Shown piece by piece: positions 7,775 through 17,591 of a stretch of DNA of 18,819 bases (its first letter is position 1; the number at the start of each line of letters is the position of its first letter). The notes beneath the pieces are model-generated. The model did no database searches and had not been told where the DNA came from. It saw only the letters and a list, made by a program, of their open reading frames with translations. Source of the DNA: Entamoeba invadens IP1 (Eukaryota > Evosea > Mastigamoebida > Endamoebidae); NCBI RefSeq assembly GCF_000330505.1, contig NW_004443623.1, positions 143,951 through 162,769 on the forward strand, read 5' to 3'. Both the position numbers and the translations under genes were made by a program.

Positions 7775-8745
7775 TTTGGTATTTTAAAGTTGGAATTATA
7801 AAATTTTATCATATTTACCAATGTGAAAAATATTTATTACTTTCGTAAATGTGATAAAACCACAATGTTTACAAAAGTGGGTAATAAGGGGAGAAATAAA
7901 GGTATTCAAAAACAGCAAGTTTTTTAAAAAAATAAGGATTAAACAAATTTGTAAGTAAATAAGATGTTTTAATAACAAACAATAAAAAATAAAAAATTGT
8001 GTATTTTTTTAGTTTTTAAAAATATATTAAATATAATGACAGTTAAAATTTTTATTATTAGAATATTATGTCATTAATTATTTATATCAAAAACCAACAA
8101 TATTCTTTTTGTACCTTTTTTTAAAGTGAAGAAGAAAATAACAACTTATTGCAAAAAGGAGTACAAAATGAATACAAGTATAAATACATTTAAAGTATGT
8201 TTTAACAGTGCAAATTAAATAATTAAATGTATTTTTTAAGTTCAATTCAAAAAATGTAAACAAAATATTATAATGACAGAAATATGGAATAAATTTAATA
8301 ATAACTTTTTAAATAGACAAAATAAATATGATTTTTTAATGTATATAATAAGTGCAACACATTAAGTTGTATAAAGTATTTTTAATATTATTTTATTGAT
8401 TTAATTGGTTAAATTACTTTTTGTTTTTTCTGGCAATAAATTGTATTTTAATACACTTTTAAATCAATTCATTTGAGACACTTAATTTAATTATTACTGT
8501 GTTTTGAACACATAATTTGAAAAACATTTAACCAAAAATAATTTGTTTATTTTATATTATTTTTATTTTATAATTGGGCGTTATTTTTTTGTTATAAAGA
8601 TTGTAGTATTTATTTTATTTAAAAATAATAAAATGATATTTTTATTTTTGAAAAAACGCCAATATGAATAAAGTTTTTAGCTTTGGTTGAAACATTCATT
8701 TTGAATTATAAAATTACACAAAACAACCCACGTCACAACATTTAT
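7775..8745. other. Convergent intergenic region, AT-rich, no supported gene
   Basis: This lies between the 3' ends of the kinase remnant and the Stealth gene. TAA at 7785-7787 is where the kinase frame would have stopped before the MITE insertion. The only frame of note (7796-7978, -, 60 codons) is low-complexity and has no motif. A partial inverted repeat sits near 8574-8664 (GGCGTTATTTTTT against GAAAAAACGCC), enclosing ~60 bases; it may be an eroded small element. Confidence 0.55.
8704..8716 (-). terminator. Possible polyadenylation signal of the Stealth gene
   Basis: Read on the - strand this is TAATTTTATAATT, with two copies of TAATT, the pentamer associated with Entamoeba polyadenylation, 30 to 45 bases after the stop codon. 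Such motifs are common in AT-rich DNA, so the support is position plus motif only. Confidence 0.35.
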
Positions 8746-10155
8746 TTACCTTTCAAACACTGTCTTGTTTATGTATTTAGTTTCTAACCACCTGTGGATA
8801 TATCTCATCTCCTTTTCAAAGAATTTGTCATTCATCTCGTCGTTTACACCAAGTGTATAAGGTTCCGTTTCAATTACTATTATTTTCTCCATGACGTTGT
8901 TAATATGGTTGTTTCGAACCATAAAAAAATAACATTTGTTATCATGAATTGAGTATTCACCAAGCCCCTTTGACGCAACATAATTCCCGAACAAAAACCC
9001 CCAATTAGTGCTGTTCCACCTCCTCATTTTTGAATTTCTTTGTTTATTAATTTCATTCAAAAACGCCTGTTCGACGTCTTTTAAAATACTTTTTCTGAAC
9101 ATATGTGGTGTGTGTGACATGATCATATTTTTGTGGTTTGGATCTTTTCCAAAATACGTGTTAATAAGTTTGTTAGAATAAAACATGCAAGTCATGTATT
9201 GATTTTTCTCAAATGGTTTTCTATCAGCTGGCACCTTTTGTTCTGTGTGTATCACAAGTTTTTCTCCTTTAAAATAATAGTCTGGTGGTGTTGGTCGATA
9301 GAAGAAAAAGTCGTCTCCAAGAAACACAAAGCACTCAGACAAATTTGGGATTTTGAACAAATACGTTTCGATTGCTTCAGAATTGAATGTTGGCAAAATT
9401 GTGTTATTGATAAGATCTTTGTGTGGTATCACCTCAAGTGTTATCTCATTTTTAATGATTCGAAAATGTGTCAAATTACCGGGCGACTCAATAAAGTCGG
9501 GGACTTGGTCGGCGGTGACTAAAAAGTAGTGTTTAATGTATGGCAAGTACTTTGAGACACTTCTCATTGAGTATTTTAAAACTCTTGAGTCTCGATATCT
9601 GTTAAAGTCTATTTTATCTTCATATCGACTTAAATCGTTACGCCATTTTGGGTCACTGCCATTCACCCATATCCACACGGCATCGATGCGGCCATGACAC
9701 ATATTTGGAATGACATACATCTTTTTCATGTCAATTTCAGTCTGATTATTTGGGAATTTGTTGCAATATTTGCATTTCGAAAGTGCCTTTTTGTGCCACC
9801 TTTTTTCCTCAACCCTGTCTTGTTCTCCTTCTGTTTTGAACTTAAAAACATCAACGTCTTCATCATGTTGTTCAAAATATTTATCAGGAAAGTTCTTGTT
9901 GTATTCTTTGAGTTGTTGTTCTGTGAAAGTTGTAACAGAGTCGTTATCGTCTTTAAATTGTTCAGGACTGACATCTGATTCTTCGTTGATTTGTGGAGTT
10001 GCATGTACTTGTTTTTTGGTGTCGACTTGGTTTTCGGAAATTAAGTAAGAAAGTCTCGATTTTGGATTCGTAACGAGAGGCAAACCAATTAGAATAACGA
10101 ACAGTCCAAGTATTAGAAATGCACATAGATTGAAAAAATAAATACTTCGAATCAT
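8746..10155 (-). CDS. Stealth-family protein (GNPTAB-like hexose-phosphate transferase), type II membrane protein
   Basis: An intact 469-residue member of the Stealth family, which includes the GlcNAc-1-phosphotransferase alpha/beta subunit and bacterial capsule phosphotransferases; these move a sugar phosphate from a nucleotide sugar to a glycan. A short cytoplasmic start is followed by one hydrophobic helix (residues ~5-28), so a signal anchor and Golgi lumenal placement are expected. Residues 30-150 are a charged stem with CKYC (128-131). Conserved region 1 is IDAVWIWVNGSDPKW (157-171). Region 2 covers RDSRVLKYSMRSV, LVTADQVPDF, LPTFNSEAIE (254-263) and FLGDDFFFYRP (278-288), with the acidic pair likely to bind metal. 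Region 3 is around HTPHMFRKS to WNSTNWGFLFGNYV (348-392), and region 4 around VNDEMND (437-443). Several NxS/T sites are present. ATG at 10155 gives the signal anchor at once. The family is certain; donor and acceptor are unknown. Codon pattern looks normal and no lesion is seen. Confidence 0.95.
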   Translation of the reverse strand: MIRSIYFFNLCAFLILGLFVILIGLPLVTNPKSRLSYLISENQVDTKKQVHATPQINEESDVSPEQFKDDNDSVTTFTEQQLKEYNKNFPDKYFEQHDEDVDVFKFKTEGEQDRVEEKRWHKKALSKCKYCNKFPNNQTEIDMKKMYVIPNMCHGRIDAVWIWVNGSDPKWRNDLSRYEDKIDFNRYRDSRVLKYSMRSVSKYLPYIKHYFLVTADQVPDFIESPGNLTHFRIIKNEITLEVIPHKDLINNTILPTFNSEAIETYLFKIPNLSECFVFLGDDFFFYRPTPPDYYFKGEKLVIHTEQKVPADRKPFEKNQYMTCMFYSNKLINTYFGKDPNHKNMIMSHTPHMFRKSILKDVEQAFLNEINKQRNSKMRRWNSTNWGFLFGNYVASKGLGEYSIHDNKCYFFMVRNNHINNVMEKIIVIETEPYTLGVNDEMNDKFFEKEMRYIHRWLETKYINKTVFER

Positions 10156-10167
10156 AATTTGTTTAGG

Positions 10168-10175
10168 AGTTCAAA
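10168..10175 (-). promoter_or_regulatory. GAAC-like core promoter element of the Stealth gene
   Basis: On the - strand TTTGAACT lies ~13 to 20 bases before the ATG. It resembles the Entamoeba GAAC core element (AATGAACT), which acts close to the start site. A related GAATTT lies just upstream. The motif and position fit, but this is unproven for the gene. Confidence 0.4.
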
Positions 10176-10789
10176 TTCAAAATCAACATTTTTAGTATTA
10201 GAATAGAGTATCTTGCCAACATTGTACTGGTTTTATTATCAATGATAATTGGAAAATATCGGGATTTTGTTCATAATACGAAATAAAAACAGTGTTTTAA
10301 AATTTTTTTAATTTTATCAATTTTTTTAATTCCCATTTTAACATTTTTTGGTTTATAAATTGATAAAAATGATAGTTTTGGAGACTGGTACAACGTTTTA
10401 CAACAAACTCTTTTATTTATTTCGGACAACAATAAGTAAGCTATTGTCTTTAAAAACGATTATTCAAAATTTATTGTATTTTGTTTACTATGTACATTGT
10501 TATTTTACTATGATATGTTAATTTGTTTAATTTTTTGCTGGTAATGAAAATATAATATTTTAGATATTTTTGTTGAAAATCTATTCAATTATAAATAAAT
10601 AGTATTATTTTATCTAAATTAATATTAATATAAAAGTCGGGTTTAGAAAAATCGAAAACATTGTTAGTATGATTCGACTTTTTAAACTGTCGAATATTGT
10701 TTATATTGAAATATTAGAGGTTTGTTTTTCTAAATATTGTACGACAGAAAAAACACACAAAATAAATGTAAATATGTATAACAACTATA
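10176..10789. other. AT-rich region upstream of the Stealth gene, no supported gene
   Basis: I see no coding frame. A 12-base inverted pair (TTTTATCAATTT at 10312-10323 and its complement at 10357-10368) could form a hairpin. A loose inverted AAAAGTCG/CGACTTTT pair occurs around 10630-10682. The region should contain the Stealth promoter and leader. Confidence 0.5.
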
Positions 10790-11010
10790 CAGTAGGAGGA
10801 AATATGGGGATGCTCGAAAAAGGAGGATGCTTGTAACTATTGGTTAATTTCAATTAAAAAATAATAAAATTACTATTAATTTTAATATAAATTATTAATC
10901 AAAAAATAAATAGAATGAAAAAACCAAAATATATTTATATTAATTATTTATTATTAATAATATTAAATTGATTAATTATTAGATTAGCATCCGCCTTTTT
11001 CCGTTAACTG
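10790..11010. mobile_element. TA-flanked MITE, 221 bp
   Basis: The left end reads CAGTAGGAGGAAATATGGGG then ATGCT; the right end, reverse complemented, reads CAGTTAACGGAAAAAGGCGG then ATGCT. They share CAGT, GGAAA and GGATGCT in register over ~26 bases. TA flanks both ends (10788-10789 and 11011-11012). The left end repeats the GGATGCT block once more, after CGAAAAAGG, which aligns equally well with the right end. The interior is almost pure A and T with no frame. The CAGT termini and TA flanks put it with mariner/pogo-type miniature elements; its ends differ from those of the other elements here. Confidence 0.8.
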
Positions 11011-11012
11011 TA

Positions 11013-11410
11013 ATTAAATTAACAAAAATAAAATTGTAGCTATCAATATAGTATATATTTTCAAAGTGACTTATTAAATATACTTGACCCCTTAAATTGT
11101 TAAATCTTTCGAGTTGAATTGATTAATAAGTATACAATTCGGTATTTTTTTTTATTAAAAAAAGAAACTGGTAAAAATAATCTAATTGGAATTACTTTTA
11201 TATGAACCAAATATATAGTATTATTTTTCAAATGATTTTTCTACAAAAAATGGGCAATAATGATTTTTTTTAAAAGTTTGGTCAAATAAGACCTAATAAA
11301 AAAATATTTTTTGTATAATAGTTTTATTTTGTTAACTTTCAAACATACCGATAGTCAGACAACCATTTGTGTAAAAATTGTACCATTTGAAAAGTAACCC
11401 AAAAACTAAG
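11013..11410. other. AT-rich spacer between two MITEs
   Basis: About 400 bases with no frame, RNA gene or repeat that I can support. Confidence 0.5.
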
Positions 11411-11412
11411 TA

Positions 11413-11598
11413 CAGATAGTAGAAAAATAAGGTGTCAGGAATAAATTGGGTGTCAAATAAATTAGGGATTAGTTAATGTAAAAAATGGGTTTCGTTTTTT
11501 TATTTTTTCCCCTCACAAAAAAATATAAAAACCATTAAATAACTCAAAATCAATCTGACACCCAATTTATTTTTGACACCCAAATTTTCTACTATCTG
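11413..11598. mobile_element. TA-flanked MITE with iterated GGTGTCA motifs, 186 bp
   Basis: Both ends begin CAGATAGTAGAAAA when read inward, with TA outside each (11411-11412, 11599-11600). Inverted similarity runs for ~48 bases, through GGTGTCA, then AATAAATTGGG, then TGTCA. Each end thus carries two GGTGTCA motifs, 18 bases apart at the left (11431 and 11449), and a third eroded version (AATAAATTAGGG) follows at the left. Repeated subterminal motifs are a known form of transposase-binding site, so this reading is plausible. There is no coding capacity. Confidence 0.85.
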
Positions 11599-11602
11599 TA
11601 GT

Positions 11603-11638
11603 TACAGAAAGCTGGATAATCAATTAACAAAGAAAAAA
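11603..11638 (+). repeat. 36-bp direct repeat, left copy
   Basis: It begins TACAGAAAGCTG and ends ACAAAGAAAAAA, and matches 12629-12664 at 31 of 36 positions in the same orientation. It starts three bases after the TA of the 186-bp MITE. The TACAG start resembles the ends of the TA-flanked elements here, so it may be a solo end of another miniature element; no matching opposite end is seen. Confidence 0.65.
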
Positions 11639-12008
11639 GGTATGACAAAATTCTATTTTTAAATATCAGTGTAATTTTTATTAAGGTTTGATAACCAACG
11701 TAAGGGGATTTTGTTAACATTTCAAAAATTAAAACAAATCAATTTTTAATTACAAACTTGGTTTCAATATAAGTAGGAATATGAGTAATAACTAGAGTTG
11801 GTGGAAAAAAGTCCGGCTCGATAAGATAAACTATTTTTATAATAAACAACTATTTGTATTTTGTTTCTTTTTTATTATTATTAAAATTCAAATTACAAAC
11901 GAGCCGAACGAACAATTCAATTAAAATATCGAGACATGCTTTTTTAGTGCTCAAATCCCGAAATTGTACTTAACACAAACGCAGTTTAGAAACTTCTTGT
12001 GTTGGTTC

Positions 12009-12245
12009 TCAGTCTTTTTTACATTTTGGTTCATTTACATGAAAGGTTTTACTGGTTTTTCCTGTTTGAGGTGGCATTGAAGGAGCGACAATTCCTTTTT
12101 TAATTTTCACGGCATTTTGCGGACTCACGTGAACGATATTTTGACAATTGGAATCGGTTGCTGTAACAAACCAGCCGCCTCGAAATGCAGAAATAATGGT
12201 TTTTATTGTTGCATTGTGTAGAATCGACTGAATGTTGTTAACCAA
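12009..12245 (-). pseudogene. Unrecognised element-borne gene, second part (78 codons)
   Basis: This frame opens on TTG right after a TAA, so it has no proper start of its own and is best read as the C-terminal part of the frame starting at 12463. It holds a mixed, non-repetitive sequence: an aromatic patch (AFRGGWFVTATDSNC), then a basic, Pro-containing tail with CKKD at the end. The sequence GKTSKT is not preceded by a P-loop context, so I assign no nucleotide binding. It ends with TGA at 12009-12011. Function unknown. Confidence 0.5.
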
Positions 12246-12463
12246 TTAATTGGTTTGTGCTCCATCCCTTTGAGTAACAAAAGTATGTTGTTTACGTGAG
12301 TTTTTCTTTTTTCAATCAATTCACTGTAGTAATTCATTTGCTTTTGATTTAGTAAAGCGAATTGAGCACTTTGCAATTCAATTTCAGTTTTTGTATTTGA
12401 AATAACAACTTTGTTTTTCAAAATAACAAATTCATTCATCACGAGTTCAATTTCTTTTTCCAT
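12203..12463 (-). pseudogene. Unrecognised element-borne gene, first part (86 codons)
   Basis: An ATG at 12463 opens a frame whose composition is far more protein-like than the surrounding DNA. Residues 1-65 look like a long helix, possibly a coiled coil (charged and Leu/Ile residues alternating, for example QMNYYSELIEKRKTHVNNIL). It ends at a TAA within the beginning of the next frame, offset by one base. I do not recognise the family. The two parts were probably one protein of ~150 residues before a frameshift between about 12205 and 12245; I see no slippery heptamer that would support programmed shifting. Confidence 0.5.
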
Positions 12464-12507
12464 ATATAATTTTATAGTTTTATCTTTTTAAATAATTTAT
12501 TTTTAAT

Positions 12508-12534
12508 ATTTTGTTTTTTTCGAAAAAACAAAAT
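12508..12534. repeat. Near-perfect palindrome inside the 832-bp element
   Basis: ATTTTG followed by seven T, then CG, then six A and CAAAAT is self-complementary apart from one extra T. It lies ~45 bases upstream of the start of the element's reading frame, so it could be a binding site or a hairpin in its leader; this is an inference from position. Confidence 0.55.
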
Positions 12535-12628
12535 GTTTTTCATTTATAATTAACAATATTATATTTTACTATAGTCAAATAAAGAGCCATACTTTTTTAT
12601 CAAGCCGGACTTTTTTCCATCAACTCTA

Positions 12629-12664
12629 TACAGAAGGCTGAAAAATCACTTGACAAAGAAAAAA
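12629..12664 (+). repeat. 36-bp direct repeat, right copy
   Basis: It begins TACAGAAGGCTG and ends ACAAAGAAAAAA, and differs from 11603-11638 at five positions. It follows the right TA of the 832-bp element directly. The pair brackets that element, but the left copy is ~155 bases away from the element's left end, so it is not a simple target duplication. Confidence 0.65.
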
Positions 12665-15600
12665 CTCTTTTCATTAATTCGTCATTCCCTTCAATTAGAG
12701 GTAAAAATGCAATTATTACCTGAGATATTTAAATTTTATATATTTCAATTTGGTGTGGTTATATGAAAAATAATAATTCCCATGTTAAATTGAAACAAAA
12801 AAGTGTATAACCTTATTATTATTTTAAAATTTATTCTTTCTTTCTGTTATTTTTTCTTATCCATAAAATCGTCCTTATTTTTACTATTTTTAGAAACAAA
12901 GAAAATCATTTTTAACACTAAAAAATAAAAACAACAGTTTCACATAATTTTATTACGATTAAAATATTGAGTAAATGTATTTCATTATTTATATTAAAAT
13001 ACATTTTAGATATGATTGACGTAATTCAGTTTAATTTAATAAAGTAATTCGATTAATTGTTAATATCAGGCGGCTCCATTTTTTACTCGAAAATACCCAC
13101 GTCACCAAGTTTTTACCATTTAAATATATATTAAAAACTATTATTTAATAATATTTTTTCATTTTTAAAAACATAATTATTCTAACCCATAAAATAAGTC
13201 ATCATATTTTTTTTATTCAAAAAAATACTTTGAATATCAAAAAATATAAAACAATCAAAAAGCAGAAAAATTTAATTGTTATGATTTAATTATGTCTATA
13301 TTTTCAAAAAGGATAAAAAATCAAATTTATTTTTATATTTTTTTACAATTTAAATTATCCACACTATTTTATCAATTTTATTTTTTTTTAATAATTATCT
13401 TGTGAGTTATTTGCTCGATTGAATTCACATTTTGATATAACATATTTAAATCACGTCAAATATACAAACGGTGTTATCTATTGAGCGGCACTTGCTTCGG
13501 GTAATTAACAAAAATCAACAAAAGAGTGTAACACATTGGTTAGACAATACACAACAATTGATATATTTGATGTTGTTTTGAATGTTTAATAATAACATCG
13601 ATGTATCACATAAAAGGTTAAAAATGTAAATAATAATTATGTGTGTATTTCACAGACTTGACATATTTAATCCAAAAACAGGAAAAACACAATTAACAAT
13701 ATTGTAAATATGTAATAAATATGGAAATAACAATAATGTATTTGGTGAATACCACACGTTTTTGGCAATAAAAGCTGTATTTAATAAAAAATCAGTATAT
13801 TAATATTTAAAATTATTTATCACAAAAATAATTTATTGATAAGCAGAAAAATCCAAATCAATTAACTTTTAAAATAAAGTGTTTTTAAATATTCACATAA
13901 CAAAGTTATCAACGTGATTAAATGATTAAATAAATTAATAACACATATATGATATTTTGAATATAACTTTGATTGTTAAATAAAAATTACATTGAATAAC
14001 AACCGTTAATGACATTGTTTTGTCAAATATTCATTATAATTTTTGTGTAATCGGTTTGATATTCTGTTGAAAAGAAAAATCAAATAAAAACAATTTTTAT
14101 TTATTTCGTTATGTAACTCCTTGGATATCCTCATTTTTCATGCAAAAACTATTTGTTTATAAATACTAATAAGTGAGATATTATATACAATTATTGTTCT
14201 TGACTATCATTTTATAATTTTTCATATTACAAGACTCAACAGTAAACAGGTTTATTTTGTTAACACCACAACACTCACAATATTGTAAAATGGGGCACCC
14301 ATCAAATGCCAATTTTCAATTATTTCATCACACTAGTTGGTGTATAAGGTTCTACTTTTATTGCTACACTTTCATTTTGAAAACAGCTTAAAATTAAGCT
14401 TGACAAGTTTCAAGTGTGTAAATATATAACATCAAACAGAAAGCTTAAATGAAAATCGAAAAATATCATAAGTCTCAACAATTTTGGGTTCTGATTTGTG
14501 GCTCACACACATGCACATTAAATGTTAAATCGATTTCCCTGTTGTCGTAAAGTTAACAATAAAAATACACAATTTTATTAAAATTACATTTCATTTTTTA
14601 TTGTTTGAGTTTATCATTGTAATAAGTAACATGAAACAACATGTGGTACATCCACAACATGTTTATATAATTACAATTTATAAATAAAAAATAAAATGTA
14701 AAATACACTTAACACACTCTGAGTTTTTTATATTCATATTAAATTGACATTGATATTATAATATATTTAAAGTAAAAATGGGTTTGACAATCATCGTTTG
14801 TATATAATATATATTAATTAATGATTTTAATTATGTATGTTGTTTATAGTGGATTGCCTTTTGTATTAAAAATTAAACAATTCAATTCAAAAAGTTTATT
14901 TTTCCCAATTTAAAAACATTTTAGTTTATTATAACGTTTTACCAAAAATTATTTTTGCCAAATTAAAAATTTAAATTCCAATTAAGGAATAACTTAACCA
15001 AATGATACCAAAAACTATTTTATTTGACAATTATTTTTTCTTGTTAAAAAATTACAAATAATACCAGTTTGATCTCTAAATACTGAAAAGCAAAAATTTG
15101 AGACGCCTGGTTAATATCGAGTAAATATGTTGATCATTAAAATTTAGTTGAATTTTAACTTGGTATTTTAATTAATTACAGATGATAAAATAAACAAATT
15201 TGAAGAAAAAGATAATATATTAAAGTTTCAAATTTTTATGATATCACGATGTGTCAGTTTGTAAACGATTATCGTTGGAGTGACTTACTTGAAAATACGT
15301 CGATTATCAAAAAATTAACCTTAAAAAGTTGTATATTTTCATTCATTTTGAAGATAAATGTGTTGAATTTAATTAGATAACTGGATAAACTTTGAAAAAA
15401 TCAATTATTAAATTTCCAATTGAAGAACAACTTGTTTATATTATACAAAAGGTATATTTTTGAAAATCATATAAATAATTTTAGAAAAATATGACGTGTA
15501 ACAACTAATTTTGATAAAAGTCTCGACCCAACAAAGTCCAAAGAACAAAATATAAAAACATGTATCGATAAAAGAATAACAAAACACTTGGGTTTTCCAA

Positions 15601-16687
15601 AATTCGATAAAACTTGGTTTATTTTTTAATAATTATTCGTAAGAAAATGATTATAATTACTTTTTTCTCTATTTTTTTCGGGGAAAACAAGAAAAAAAGA
15701 GTATAAAGATTATGTATAATTGTAAACGAATAAAAGAAATGGCAAAATAACAAGCATATTGAGGCAAAATGATAATTTGGAAAACAATTAAAAAAATTCA
15801 TTTTACAAAGGAAAAAACAAGAGAATGGACAAAACCAATAAAAATTACTATTTTTCAAAGCGATAATTAATACTATATTTTTAGTAAATATACTATACAA
15901 TATTTTGTTTGATTTGGCCATGATTATACTAATATTTTGGGATTTGATCAATGACAAACAGAAACAATCTATGATCCCAAAACAGACATAATATGGTGAT
16001 TAATATTTAGTTTTGTCACAACAACACGATTAGAAACAAATGTGCTTTTTTCAAAATAATCTTTGGTAAATTAAACGCTTTTTAATAATTATTACATTTT
16101 TGAGTTGGTGTTTTTGTTTTTTGTCCCAGAAAGTCGGAAATGTTGATATTATCTTGTGAATTGTAAAGAAGAAAACCATCTATCAAACATTTTTGGGTAA
16201 TAATTTATACAATTATTTTTGTAAAAGGGTTTAGCAAAAATTAATGATATTATTTGGACACATTTTATGTAACTTTTTAATGGAGTAAAATAAAGTTATT
16301 TGCATCGTTGAACAATTGTTTTGTTTTTCGGGTTCAATGGGATATAAAACAATATGGTATTTTTTAAATACAAAGTCGGGAATAATCAATTACCAAGCAA
16401 TGCCACACAATACACAAAAATGCTACTTTTTGTTTCAATATTATTGAAATGTAACAATAAATGCATTTTTGGATTAACAAATACGCATTTTTATTTTAAA
16501 TAATATGATTTGACTTTAATATAATTTGATATATCATAGTCTAATACTTTTATTGTTTTATTATAGTTTAATAATATATAAACCCATAATTTTTGAAAAT
16601 CTATGGTAATTCAATTCAAAAGGACGAAAAAATATTAAAGAGTAATTGAATTGTGCTTATGGTGGGTTTGGTTTGAATTGTTTTTAA
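12665..16687. other. Four-kilobase gene-free AT-rich region
   Basis: No frame here looks like protein. The longest (15619-15957, -, 112 codons) is a run of Phe, Ile, Asn and Lys in low-complexity DNA. I find no tRNA, rRNA or transposon end that I can defend. Small islands of higher GC occur, for example GGCGGCTCC near 13069 and GAGCGGCACTTGC near 13482, without recognisable content. It is either real intergenic DNA, decayed sequence, or holds a noncoding transcript that cannot be seen by eye. Confidence 0.55.
15935..15982. repeat. Short inverted repeat TTTTGGGAT ... ATCCCAAAA
   Basis: The 9-base arms at 15935-15943 and 15974-15982 match exactly, with a 30-base loop. This is more GC-containing than chance hairpins in the region. 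No gene end is nearby and I assign no role. Confidence 0.45.
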
Positions 16688-16714
16688 AATTATAATAATT
16701 ATAATAATTATAAT
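16688..16714. repeat. Three tandem 9-bp units AATTATAAT
   Basis: Three exact copies of AATTATAAT end three bases before the inner end of repeat copy B. It is a minor AT repeat, noted because it abuts the point where the long inverted repeat begins. Confidence 0.8.
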
Positions 16715-16717
16715 ATG

Positions 16718-17508
16718 TTACAGTTAGTTCGGATTCAAATGAAACAAGTCTCATAATAAATTGAATTTGTCTCAAAATAAATTAAAATTGCACCTATATT
16801 CAATTTTGTTTCAAAACAATAAAAATTTGTCTCATTACTTTGTAATTTGTCCCAATAAAAAACAAAAGTGTTTCAAAATGATATAATGTTTCAAAATAAT
16901 ATTAAAATGTCCTAAAAGTAAAAAAATTTGTCTCATAAATGTGTAATTTTGTTCGATAAAGATTGTAACACTCTTTAAAAAACAATAAAAATATACACAC
17001 ATACTCTCTTTTGATAAAAGGATTTTGAAATTAAATAATTAATAACACTTTAAAAAATCAAAACTTGCTTTTAAATAATGAACAACTTAAAAAATATGTT
17101 ACTTTAAGAAATTGTAAAATTTGTTCGTATAGTTCGAACAATTTTTTGTTTTTTTTAATTATCAATTAGATTAAATACAACTTGGTGAGTTACCATCATA
17201 AAATGCTTTTGAAAGCAACACATGCAAATAACAACAACTTTACTACCAACAACACAAACTCCAATAGAAACATCGAAACCTTAAAAACTTGATGTGTAAG
17301 CGGCACACAATTATTTTTCCGTCTTTATTAAAAACTTTATATAAAAAGTATATTAACGATGTATCACTAAATATTTAAAAACATAAATTTTATTGAGATA
17401 ATACTAAGTAATATAAACAAGAGTAAAATAACAATATTCAATATGCTATTGAATATAACCGGAAGTTTCAAGTAGATGATAATAATTTGAAAAATGTGTT
17501 GATTATTT
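16718..17508 (-). repeat. Long inverted repeat, copy B
   Basis: This is the reverse complement of 1-791, without length change and with no mismatch that I could find by eye. The inner boundary is sharp: similarity to copy A ends at 16718, one base beyond a TA followed by CAGTTAGTTCGG, which looks like a mariner-type element end. The outer boundary is unknown, because copy A is cut off by the window start. At 17509 the sequence passes into an 83-base spacer before copy C. No coding frame is present. Confidence 0.93.
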
Positions 17509-17591
17509 CATTAGACTAGTCGCGTTAAAATTACTCGCTCGAGGTGTTCTTTAAGTATTTTTTAGTTGTAAATATAAATTAAACATTAAAG

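Larger units (their letters stand above)
11795..12626. mobile_element. 832-bp TA-flanked inverted-repeat element carrying a short gene
   Basis: The 30-base ends (11795-11824 and 12597-12626) are reverse complements with two mismatches: GAGTTG, then A or G, then TGGAAAAAAGTCCGGCT, then C or T, then GATAA. TA flanks each end (11793-11794, 12627-12628). It differs from the other elements in size and in carrying a protein-like frame on the - strand (12463 to 12009). It is too short for a normal mariner transposase (usually ~1 kb of coding sequence), and I see no DDE/D-like motif. It may be a deletion derivative of a larger element or one carrying a captured gene. Confidence 0.8.

Noticed and set aside
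9133..10048. Several frames of 92 to 129 codons opposite or overlapping the Stealth gene
   Set aside because: The Stealth motifs clearly fix the coding frame; the others are antisense or out-of-frame shadows.
12203..12245. Programmed -1 frameshift in the element-borne gene
   Set aside because: The 42-base overlap contains no slippery heptamer and no obvious downstream structure.
15619..15957. 112-codon - strand frame
   Set aside because: Composition is almost entirely Phe, Ile, Asn, Lys and Leu in low-complexity DNA, with no signal, motif or promoter; likely chance.
16326..16340. GGGTTCAATGGG as a tRNA T-arm (B box)
   Set aside because: No acceptor stem, anticodon arm or A box can be placed around it.
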